From Myrica gale (taxonomy: Eukaryota > Streptophyta > Magnoliopsida > Fagales > Myricaceae), in contig OZ005605.1 of the NCBI GenBank assembly GCA_963930655.1, positions 22,079,501 through 22,143,500 of the forward strand: a DNA stretch of 64,000 bases, written 5' to 3'. Shown in pieces: positions 50,657 through 61,000 of the stretch; position 1 is the first letter of the stretch, and every line of letters starts with the position of its first letter. The translations under genes and the position numbers were made by a program. The notes below the pieces were generated by a model, which worked only from the letters and a program-made list of their open reading frames with translations, was not told the DNA's origin and did no database searches.

Positions 50657-51164
50657 GGGGTAAACTCATAGTTAGCCCCATATCTTTGGGGCAAAATCAA
50701 GTTACTACCCTTATTTTTCAAACCAACAATTTGAGACCCATATGTTTCAAAATCACTCAATCCTCGCCCTCCGTTTAAATTCACCGTCAAATGAGACGAT
50801 TTTTCGTCCATGTGCGTCACATGTGCCTCTATTCCACCTAAAATGACAAAATTGCCCGTCTTTCATCGCTCGTTGTCTCTCACTCCCACACTCTCACCCT
50901 CCTTCCCGTCGCTGCCAGCTTTCATATCTATTTCTCTCCCTTTGCTCATTACTGTTATGGAGAGTGCAAAGCTGCATCTTCATGATCAACACCATGAATC
51001 TCGCGCATTCTTCTATCCCAAACTACAGAAGTCCGACGTGGGTCTCCCTCGTCCTCATTGAACACCAAGGCTCGTCCTTGTTGAATACCTTTAGCAATTC
51101 TGATATCTCCAGACTGTACACTCTTCAACGAGAAAGCTTTCGCTTGAGGCTCGCGGGTTTAAGT

Positions 51165-51345
51165 ATGCATCCAGATTGTGTAGTTTAAGTATGCATTAAA
51201 CTCCTGGATCTCGCTTTTGACTTCATCATATGCTAAAAGGTCAGGGATCAAGTCGGTGACTATCTCATTGAATAGTCGAGCGACTTCTTCGTCACTGCCA
51301 AGGTGGTTGTGGAGTATGCTTGCTTTCCTTAGCTATGAAAGTTTG
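51165..51345 (-). pseudogene. Captured gene fragment, DUF247/UPF0481-like, inside the Mutator element
   Basis: The minus-strand frame reads TFIAKESILHNHLGSDEEVA, then RLFNEIVTDLIPDLLAYDEV and KSEIQEFNAYLNY. The NHLGSDEEVARLFN part is like the C-terminal region of plant DUF247 (UPF0481) proteins. Only this piece is present, without start, transmembrane tail or flanking exons. Family assignment is from memory and moderate. Confidence 0.5.
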
Positions 51346-51637
51346 TGGAGCATCCAGATTGTGTTCATGTTTGATCACATTAGCTATGAAAGTTTTGATC
51401 GAAGCCTTCAATTTTTCTTTTTTTGCGCTCTCACTCATCAAAAGAGAGTAAGAGAGGCTGAAGAAAATGGTAAAAATGAACCGCAGATATGGAAGCTCGA
51501 GATCGTCGCACGTGTTGATCAATATCGCAGCTGAGCTCTCCACTACTTCCACCCATGGTGTCGGCGGGGCACGTGGCTGTTTCGGACCACCGGGTAGGGC
51601 GTCCACACAGTCTGGAGACCAGCAGCCAAGGGCCTGG

Positions 51638-52280
51638 TGATAGAAACGGCGCCGAAGTGAGAGTCGGGCTCTGGGGTGGGGGCAGGCGACCGGGTAGGGC
51701 CTCCAAACGTGGCTGTTTCGGACCTCCCCCGACGTCATATCTGAAGGTCGAACCACTAAGCCTGACTTCACGCATCATTACCGCGAACGGAGGGCAGGCC
51801 TGAATTTTGCTCAATGACCAAAACGGCAACGAGGAGACAAGCGGCCAGGGACCCAGTGATAGAAACGGCGTCGGAGTGATAGTCGGGCTCTGGGGCGGGG
51901 GCAAACGACAGGGTAGGCCTCCAAACGTGGCTGTTTCGGACCTCCCCCGGCGTCATATCTGCGGGTCGAACCACTCAGCCTGACTTCACGAATCATTACC
52001 GCGAACGGAGGGCAGACCTGACTTCCGAATAAAACACAGTAACAGTAAACAACGGACGTCAAAGAGAGCAAGAGAGGCTGAAGAAAATGGTAAAATTAAG
52101 AGTGTATATTGAAAAAAAACACCCCACATAGTGGTTCGCTTGATGGAGCGCATGCAGAGGAGGAGAAAGGCTTCAAATGACCAAAACGACAGCGAGGAGA
52201 CCAGCGGGCAGGGACCCGGTGATAGAAACGGCCCCGGAGTGAGAGTCAAGCTCTGGGGAAGGGGCAGGCGACTGGGTCTG
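51638..52280. repeat. GC-rich repeats, 219-bp unit, inside the Mutator element
   Basis: The unit starting TGATAGAAACGGCGCCGAAG at 51638 recurs at 51857 nearly complete (CAAACGTGGCTGTTTCGGAC and CATCATTACCGCGAACGGAG / AATCATTACCGCGAACGGAG in both). A shortened third copy starts at 52220. Confidence 0.85.
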
Positions 52281-52648
52281 AGTCGTAGGTAGAGATGCGA
52301 TCGATGGGGAAGAAGTACTGGCTTGGGGAGGAAGACGGGATCTGTACGAGCTTCGGTCGAGGCGGGAAATGAAGAAGAAAAACAACTGGTCGTCCAAGAA
52401 GAAAAACTTTGGTCTTCGTCTGGGCACAAAGAGAGCAAGAGCAGTCTGGTCATCCACCAATCACTTATCAAGGGCATTATGGTCATTTCACAAAAAATAT
52501 CTCATTTGACGGTGAATTTAAACGGAGGGTGAAGATTGAGTGATTTTGAAACATAAGGGTCTCAAATTGTTGGTTTGAAAAATAAGGGTAGTAACTTGGT
52601 TTTGCCTCAAAGATATGATGCTAATTATGAGTTTATCCCTAAAAATTA

Positions 52649-53354
52649 ATTGATACCACCTCTAAGTGACATATTTGATCTAGATGGAATTAACCTTTGG
52701 TCTGACGTAGCGACATACATGTGGTGATACTTATGAATATTTATCATTGAAAATGAACACGATGAGGTTTGATATTATTTAGGACGTGTTCCCAGTAGTC
52801 ACGTAAGAGTTTGTTGTCTAAATGCAGGAGCTAGTCCACGAAAACAATTATATTGACAAATTAATATTTCACAAGAACTACTAATTTAAGGCAAAAAATA
52901 ACAGAGATTTCAAAATACCACATAGTCCAATGAAACAATTAAGCCTTAAAAACTAACTACAATATAGTCGAAAGACAACACTCAACAGAAAATAAAAACA
53001 AACTACATCGAGTGAATTGCAGGGCTATTGCTCTGCAAAAAAAAAACATCTTTAGCTGAGGCTACCCCTCCTCGACACCAGGTTGAAGACTATGAGTGGG
53101 ATCCTTCTGTTAGGCAATTCGAGGAATGAAAGCAAGCCTACTCCCCAAAGTATCGCGGGAGCACCTACATGTCATACTTCACTAGTAATACATTTTTGGA
53201 AAATTGACAATATGGTCACTAGGTTTATATCACGCTAATGATTTAGTTACTAGATTTGATTTTTATTTTATTTTATGATCTCTGAGTCCATACTTGTGTG
53301 ACAATCAGCTCTCCATCTGCTTAGCGCTCCTCCAGCTCTCCACAACTCGAGCGT
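52649..53354. other. Intergenic, no gene recognised
   Basis: AT-rich non-coding stretch between the Mutator element and the minisatellite. Confidence 0.5.
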
Positions 53355-53645
53355 CCCGAGCCTTCTTTCCCCCTTCCCAGCCTTTCTTTTTTCATACTTG
53401 CCCAGACCACGGGCCCCCAAGGCCCCAGGACGAATCCTAAGTCTTCTTTCCCCACTTCCACTCTTTTTTTTTGCACATTTGCAGACCCCGAACCCCCAAG
53501 GCACCATGCCGAATCCCGAGTCTTCTTTCCCCCTTCCCAGCATTTCTTTCTTCGCAATTGCCCAGACCCCGTGCCCCCAAGGCCCCAAGCCTAATCCCGA
53601 GTCTTCTTTCCCCCTTCCCAGCCTTTTTTCGCACTTTCCCAGAAC
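53355..53645. repeat. Minisatellite, four copies of an 80-bp pyrimidine-rich unit
   Basis: CTTCTTTCC starts near 53363, 53443, 53522 and 53603. Each is followed by CTTCCCAGC-like sequence, a CAGACC block and GCCCCCAAGGCCC-like text. Long open frames on both strands here are a by-product of the repeat. Confidence 0.85.
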
Positions 53646-53659
53646 TCTGCCCTGAGAAA

Positions 53660-53875
53660 TTTGCCCTTCCTTCATTTACACAACACAACCAAAAAAAGTT
53701 CATTTCTTCATTTACACAACAAAACCAAAAAATCTCCCTTTGCTGCTACTATGAAATTTGCCCTTCCTTCATTTACACAACCAAAACCAAAAAATTTCTC
53801 TTCCTTCATTTACAATATTACACAACAAAACCAAAACATTTCCCTTCCTTTATTTACACAACACAACAGAATTTT
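53660..53875. repeat. Short tandem repeats with CTTCATTTACACAAC core
   Basis: About five spaced copies of CCCTTCCTTCATTTACACAA with AAAACCAAAAAAT-like linkers. It adjoins the 80-bp minisatellite. Confidence 0.8.
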
Positions 53876-54017
53876 GCTAGAGGTCTTCAAGGCTCTTATA
53901 TCGGCCACATTGTGATGCTTCCTCGTTATTGCTCGGCTCCTGTAAAAGATAAACAAATAAGTATGGAAATGAAATGACCATATAAAGTAAAAGGGATAAT
54001 GTTTTCACCCACTGTAC

Positions 54018-56315
54018 CTATAGCTCATCCGTCAACTGCAAGTGACGAGCGACTGGTTGGGACAATGACCTAGTGCCACACATACGACCGCCCCGCAACT
54101 TTTTTCTTTGTTCAATTGCGCTCTTTAAATGCTTGTTTCCACGGTGCTTCGGTTCTTGTACCTTGAATCCCTTTGCAGCTACACCAAGAGCTTCATCTGG
54201 TATTGAAGCTTCAGCTGGCACGCCTACCTCTCTGGAAATTGTTAGCCGAGCCAGTTGGTCAATCATATTGGAGTGATAACGGTAGAAAAAATCCAATACT
54301 TCTGGTGCATCCTCATACTTCGATATAGTGGAGGCGTACAAATTCATGACTCTTCTGCTGTTAATTGCTCTTTCCATACTTGGATCCGAGTGTGAGTTTG
54401 ATACGGGAATCAAATTGGATGTCATCCTAGCGTTCCTTGTCCAGCGTAATAAAATGTACTCTTCTAGGATAAAAAAACATTGCCTCCTCTGTTTCAAGGT
54501 GAACATGATGTGGCTGCAGATTATACAATTGTAGTTGAAGTACTTGCAACTACAATGATGAAGCCCATTTGTGGTGGTGACAACATATTTCTTAGCCGTC
54601 ACACAATTATGGGATGGATCACGACTGTAGACGTACATCTCAACCTTTTCTGACCCAACACGCTCCCTTCGGCAATCGATAACCATCCAAAAAGTATTTT
54701 CCATCTGTTCCAAAAAAAGGGCCAAAACATTAGGAGTGTATATTTCTGATGCATGGAGACACAACAGACCATTCAACTTTAGGTTAGGGAATTTGTCAAC
54801 CATCTAAAAATTGGATCTAAGCTCCTTATACTGGATATCATCAATAGCTTGCTGGAAATGTTGGAAAAATCGAGTCATATTCATTATAGTTTTCAAGTAC
54901 CGACTCAAAGTCTCGTTGAAGCTTTCACTTAATTGTGTAGTCCTCTTACCAGCACAGAAAATATTTCTAACAAAGGTGGGGGCCCACTTCTCCCGTTTTT
55001 CATAGATTTTACGTAACCATTTGTTGCCACCAAGAACATGGTCATCAAGCATCTTACACCAGGCAATGTCAAAATCTTCCACATCTTTGTCAAACAACAA
55101 TTTATTCCAGTCCCTCTTAAAGTCCTTGTTGCCAAATAGAGGACCAAGGTTCTTCAACGCATTTTGATGAATATGTCATTCACAAAGAAAATGATGCTTG
55201 TCTGGCAAGGCAAAAGGGATTGTTGCAAGCTTGACAGCATCCTGATCGGTAAATAGAGACTGAGGTGTCTTTCCATCCATACACTCAACGAATGTCTCAA
55301 ATAACCACTGGAATTACTGGGTTGTCTCATCAAACAAAAGACATGCTCCAAACACTACACTCTCTCTATGGTGATTAACTCCCACAAATACACCCAATGG
55401 TATGTGCTCGTTGTTTGTCTTATATGTGGTATCAAACAAAACGAAATCTCCAAAAATTGCGTAGTCATTTTGCATGTTGTGGTCATAGCAGAAGATGTTT
55501 GTTATGTGATCATCATCGTCTAAGATAACTTTAAAGAAGAACTGCAAATCCTTTTTTGCTGAATGCCAAACCAATTTATTAGCACATCAGCTACTCCAAC
55601 CCGAATAGCTTTACTTCTTCTACTGCTCAGGAAGTTTTTTAAATCCATTTGAGTGAATCCCAACTGCTCTCTACCTCCAGCCTGGGCCGCCATCAAATCG
55701 TGTGCTAGCTTTGGCCTGATGCCTGCTCTCTCGATCTACATCATCAACCTCAAGACGCTGCAATTCGTTGATCCTTCTGTGTGAGTGGAGCAAGTGGGTT
55801 TTTGATGGTGTAACCAATTTGTGGTTATGTTGTGCACACCAATCAAAAGTGCAATACTTTCCATTTGGCTGCCGCTGAACGATAAAACAAGCAAGACACC
55901 CGCTTCTAATATTTCGTCGTTCTTTTAGTACCAGCGCATTTTCATCTTTATTTTTTCTCATCCATTCTTTACTACACACAAACATTCTGCTTGTAAAATA
56001 CCATTTTTCTTTGTTTTTGTGCCAATCATTTTTATGGATGTTGAACCCGACATTTATTGCGTAACGGTTGTACCATTCATAAGCATGCGCATCGTTTCTA
56101 AATTCTAAATTCCAAACATTTACTACATCTCCATTGTCTGCCCGAACCATATCACCTTGATAGTCCAAACATAAAAATAAAGCAGCTTAAAATATATTTA
56201 TATTCATTTACAAAGATGGTGTAAAGAAAGCAATTAACGAACCTTGCGGGCTTGAGGTGCTGCTAGATACTCTCATATTAATATTCGGGGGAATGTCGCA
56301 CTGCATCTTCGCCAT
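54018..56315 (-). pseudogene. FAR1/FHY3-related (FRS) transposase-derived gene, multiply broken
   Basis: Exon 1 is 56315-56243 (MAKMQCDIPP start) and exon 2 runs from 56155 to the stop at 54018. N-terminal FAR1 DNA-binding domain: FRNDAHAYEWYNRYAINVGF, later FDWCAQHNHKLV. The central MULE-transposase domain has GDFVLFDTTYKTN, GACLLF and FQWLFETF; a SWIM zinc finger reads CSCKYFNYNCIICSH. FRS proteins are nuclear regulators (phytochrome A signalling, stress) derived from Mutator-like transposases. Breaks: frameshifts near 55670-55715 and 55560, a TAA before FQWLF (about 55316), TGA instead of Trp in CE-HIHQNAL (about 55175), and a stop before VDKFPNLKLN (about 54804). Full size for the family, so decay came after a full-length state. 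Confidence 0.85.
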
Positions 56316-56480
56316 CTATCACATTAATTCAATACTTACAGTTATAAGTTTAAGAATAATCTTCACATTCTTCCCCCGATTTTAGATGATTTAATATTTT
56401 AATTTTACTTGTATTATTCTTATCCTTATTTATAAGATCTCAAGTATTTCTTTTATTAGTTTATTATCGTTATAAATCTA

Positions 56481-56796
56481 GACACCCAGATGAATTGCTA
56501 AAAATAAGAAGAAAGAAAAAGTGGGGAGAAGAAGAATCGGGGTAGGGGTCGGGGTCTGAGAACGTTCGGAAAAAAGGGGGGTTACAAAAGGAATTCTTTC
56601 TTGTGGTCTGGGGGGGCCCGAGGGGTCTGCGAACGTGCGAAAACAAAAGGGGGGTTGGGGTTTACAAAACGATTCGTTTTGAATTTTTTTGTAACCCTGA
56701 CTGCCCCCTTTTTCGCACGATCGCAGACCCCAACCCCCCAGGCCTAAAGAAGTATCCCCTTTTTCTTTCTTCCTTCTAGCAATTCATCTGGGTGTC
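56481..56796. repeat. Foldback (palindromic) element with perfect 20-bp inverted ends
   Basis: GACACCCAGATGAATTGCTA (56481-56500) is the exact reverse complement of 56777-56796. The arms continue inward, imperfectly, through GGGGTCTGCGAACGTGCG and its partner CGCACGATCGCAGACCCC to a centre near 56685. TTATAAAT next to the left end and ATTTATAA next to the right extend the symmetry outward. It lies just upstream of the FAR1-related pseudogene. Confidence 0.8.
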
Positions 56797-57396
56797 ATTT
56801 ATAACCAAAAACAGTCAAAACCAAACCTATGAAAAACTTCAAGCCCAAATACAGGCGGTACTGAGATTTCATTACACTAAATGTCACATAGATTCTTCTT
56901 ACAACATAAACAAAAACCTTTAATACCCAGAGAAAAAAGAAGTTACCGTGAAAAACTCAACAAGGTTCTAAGCAAAGAGGTCCGACCCCAAGGAAGAGGT
57001 GTGACCTAAAAGTAGGCGAGGGTCCTGGGATTTGGGCGAAGTTTTGGTGATTTGGGGAGAGGGATTCGTGGGGATTTCAAAAAAAAACGGAGGATGAGGG
57101 AGAGAGGAGGGAGAGAGTCGGGTTAAAAATTAATTCTAGATTTTTTGGGTGATTAAAAGACGCCTTTTTTGCCGTACCAGTCGGACCTCTATGCTCTCTT
57201 AATTTTATAGGTTTGAAAGGTACTACAAAGTGAAAGCGCTGAAGCCAGGAGACTGAGGAGCCGAGCAGAGTGAAGCGCGCATGAGTTTCATTAATTGATG
57301 TGACGCCCTACCAAGCACTGGATTTATTTCAATCGATCCGGGCCTTCCATCTGCACGTATCTGGAAACCTCCTGTCGAGATGGAATCCGAATCCCT
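56797..57396. other. Intergenic, no gene recognised
   Basis: Non-coding sequence between the foldback element and the GDSL fragment. Confidence 0.45.
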
Positions 57397-57742
57397 TGAT
57401 ACATATACGCCGTTGATGGACATGATTGAAGGTCACGGAAAATACGTGAGAGTGTATTGAGGATCCGCATCTAGATCTAGCAGCTTGGAAATGTCCCCAT
57501 TTTTTTCAAAGATGTTCTAACTCGATCATGGACAACATTTTTTTTTGGTAGGTTTTGGTGAAGTTAATGTCGGATGCTGTGGGACTGGCCTTGAAACGTC
57601 CTTTTTTTGTAATCCGAAGTCTTATGTTTTCCCCGATGTTTCTAAGTATATATTTTGGGACTCCATACACCCCACTCAAAAGGTATGACATCTTCGCGGC
57701 TTCGCGTCCTGTAATTGATCTCGTCGTCAACAGTCAAGATTA
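57397..57742 (+). pseudogene. GDSL esterase/lipase fragment (ends of last two exons)
   Basis: Close to the 44102-46298 gene. The end of exon 4 reads DTYTPLMDMIEGHGKY, then an intron remnant, then exon 5 after a GGTAG acceptor: [18 protein letters not shown] and YIFWDSIHPTQKV. A deletion around 57680 puts a TGA after KV and removes the following residues. The first three exons, including catalytic Ser, are missing, so it is a partial duplicate, not a working enzyme. Catalytic Asp and His of block V are still encoded. Confidence 0.85.
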
Positions 57743-58051
57743 AGATATCACTTCCTGTAATTGATTTCGCGCGTTGATTGTTATCTTGAATTGAAGAAGT
57801 ATTGAGAAAAAAGATATTTTTTTGGGTACGTTAAAAAAAGATAGAAAGACATTTTTTCTTTTCTTTTCTAGGGAATCCCACTACTTCATTACATAGGTGT
57901 AAACTTACAACAGGTGCAGTACAAACAGAGCGCCCATAGCGGAATTATTGAAAACTTATAATCATAAAATTACAATACCTCATGCTCCGACTCTGCTTCA
58001 TGTAAGATATATGCTAAAGAAAGTTTCCAAAGGCCTTACCTCGTGCTCCTC

Positions 58052-61000
58052 TCACACAGAGAAGTTAAAGGTCTGTGGTGCAACAGGGGCATCGAATTCT
58101 TCTATCTCCTCGTTGTTTCTGAGTTGACGTTGAAGGGGGTTTGGGGATCCAGTGACTCGAGTTTTACGATTTCCGAAAAAATGGGTCACCCTGGATAGTA
58201 CTGGAAAAAAATGGGTCCAAGGAATTGCCTGCTTTACCTTCTTGAGCAAATACTTGTAGGTTTCTGATAGTGATACATAAAGAGGGAAGTATGAAAAAGC
58301 GAAGACGCCAACTGGTAAGAAAGACAGGGCATAGAGGAGAACTTTTGTCCAGCTTTCCCGTTTATGTATCATGAGGAGAACAGTTGCTGCAAACGCTATC
58401 ATCATCAAGGACACAGAGAGGAACAAAAATGTAAAGCCCAGCATCAGCTTATTAGGAAGAGAATCCAGAAAGTCTTCTAATCGAAATGGCGATGTGACGA
58501 TTGAGAGAAATATAACCACTGATGTCAAAGTGAATGAAAGGGATAATACGTCAGACACGGTGAAAACCACAAACAAAGGGTTATTGAGGAGGACTGGGAA
58601 ACCTGTCTGACTATTAGGGCCTCCAGGGACCGTGTAGGCCGCAGCAAAGGCTACGGTAGCGATGAGAATTGCCACGACGGTGCCTCCTTCTGAGGTACGC
58701 TTTAGCCATTCTGTCGCTACCGTCCGGAGTTCGTTGTTGGTTGTGGCAAATAATCCCTCAGCAGTCAGATTCATGTGGTTCCGGTGGTCAATGAAATGAG
58801 GTGGAATGAATTCCTTCACACGCTGCAAATGAACACAAAACCGAATGCAATGAGCCCTGTTTTGTTGGCAAAGCAAGTTCAAACCAGAATCTGAAAATCA
58901 ACTCTGACAATTACTCATTATCTATTATTCCATTGTCCTGAATTTTTCAACCGACTACTGCTATAAGTGATTTATTGCTGAGAACTTATTCGTGTTTATG
59001 GTCCTATATTAAGGTAAAAAATAAGATGCATAAGTTTTTTTTTAAATAAAGAACAGTACAGAAAAAGGAAATTCTTATTGCAGCTGCCGTCATGCATGAT
59101 TTTCGTTTGCTTTCTGCAACAAGTGCATCAACTTTCCCTATTGGTAAACCCGATTTGCTTTAGTTTTTGTTAGCTACTCCTGTGTGTTTTATTTGCTGGA
59201 ATATCTAGCAAATAGCCTGAAAATGTGGCCCCAAGTGCTAGTACGGCCATTGCAGAGAGAAAAAAGGTTACTTTCTGAAAGTGTACCACCTCAAACCAAA
59301 GCAACTCCTCTTGCAAAATCAGAGCAGGGCCTTTCATCCTCTCTGGTAAATAATCCTTTACTTTCAATCCAACTGTATGCAGTATGGAATTGCCTTCCTT
59401 GTCAACTTTTTGCACCATTCTTTTCATCGGCACTTCCCTTTTTGCTACAAGCTGAAAAATCTTCAAGTGGCGGTACTTGATCGCTATATGCAATATGTTC
59501 CTCCCTTCCTCATCAATATGCTCAATTGCCTGGGGATATATTTTGAGTATTTCTTCGACAATCTCTGCACAGCCTGTCTTAGTTGCTAAAAACAAAGGAG
59601 TTGTTGTTTGCCGTTCGCCTTGTGAACTCACGGTATGTTCTTCTCCGACTACCTTCTCTGCATCATGACTGCCGCCATGTTTGTGGAGCTTAGGCTTACC
59701 CTGGTCAATTCCAGGATAAGTAGTCTCCCACGATGTATCTCTTTCTACTAAGTATTTGGCAAGATCCAAAGCTGATCTGTATCTTTCAGCTTCTACCCCT
59801 GTGTCTGAAGGACGACATAAGTTGCCTTCTCATGAAGCTAGGCGTCAGTACTTGCTGCATATAAAAATGGTTGTTCTACAAAGGAAGAAGTTGCATTCAA
59901 AGGTGATGCAGAGAAAAAGTTTTGGAACCATGAGGAAATTGAATGAAATGTATCGTTCCAAATATGCGCATTTAGAAGAATGATACAGTTTCGTATATGA
60001 TCGATTCTTGAAATATGTGGTGTGAGTAATTTAGTACAGAAACGGATCTAAATAATTACTTCTATAACTTATTACATGATCTTGCTTCACCAGTGACACG
60101 GAATTACTTCAAACTTGACATTCATTGCAAACTAGCATGTAGTTAAAGAAACAAATTAAAACGGGATCATTGTTTCATTTGTCATATTAGGAGGATACGA
60201 TTGGAAGGAGAATCCTAATAAAATGTAAATAGGTCTTAATAAATGGTTCTTATAACTTTGTTACTTACTGCATTAATAAGTTACATCAACGGCTCAAATT
60301 GTGTTAAGTTAGCACATTGGGTTTCACCCGCTCTATGTTCTTCTATTATTATATTTTTGAATAATTTAATCTAGTCCGTACATAGAAGTCATTAATGTTG
60401 CGTCCGAATATGAAGTATTTTTTAGAACCTACTAAGATGATCTTACTATTAGAACTTAATCCATGCAGAAATGGTTACTGTGTATTGCACAGACGGAGAG
60501 GAGTAAACGGAAAAATTGATGGTATAGAAAGACAGGATGATAAATGATAAATCCAGAGGCGGAACGAAGGGGTGGCAAGCCTGGGCGGCTGCCACCCCTT
60601 AGTTCTGTAATTTTAATTTTTTTTTAATATATATGCATGTTTTCTTCAGGTGGGCCAGGCTCTACCCGTAGCCCACCCCAGTCCCCCCCTAGTTTCACAC
60701 ACTGTTTTTTGAGTTTAGCTTTTCGGAGTAGCATTGAAAGAAGTGAGTTTCTCTACGTTTTGGTTAACATTTGTCATGCACTTTGGTAAGAGTGAGACTC
60801 AAGAATATTAAGAGTTTTTTTTTTTAAAAAAAAAACAATGCAACCTGCAGGCTTTGGGACTCGACCTGGAATCCATTTATGTGGAGGAGCTTGGGAGAAC
60901 ATTGTCCAAAGAGGAGATATTTAAGATTCTAGTAGCCGAAGTAATGGAAGGTGCGATTGAGGTGGATTGGAGAGATTTCTTCCCGTCTCTGCAATGGATT

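Larger units (their letters stand above)
50657..52639. mobile_element. Pack-MULE-like Mutator element, 1,983 bp, perfect 9-bp duplication
   Basis: TAAAAATTA flanks both ends (50648-50656, 52640-52648). Terminal inverted repeats of about 145 bp start GGGGTAAACTCATAGTTAGC (left) and GGGATAAACTCATAATTAGC (reverse complement of right). They stay over 90 % alike by eye through TTTAAATTCACCGTCAAATG. The interior has no transposase. It carries a DUF247-like gene fragment (minus strand) and GC-rich repeated blocks whose composition differs from the surrounding DNA. This is the layout of a Pack-MULE. The ends are related to the MITE at 30502-30760. Confidence 0.9.

Noticed and set aside
51292..52486. 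Several 130-170-residue frames in the Mutator element
   Set aside because: They follow the 219-bp GC-rich repeat; no start context or recognised domain apart from the DUF247-like piece in another frame.
53268..53977. Several long overlapping frames on both strands
   Set aside because: Created by the 80-bp minisatellite and the CTTCATTTACACAAC repeats, whose lack of stops opens all frames.
59756..59983. 75-residue plus-strand frame overlapping ankyrin exon 3
   Set aside because: Antisense shadow of the ankyrin exon and intron; no features.
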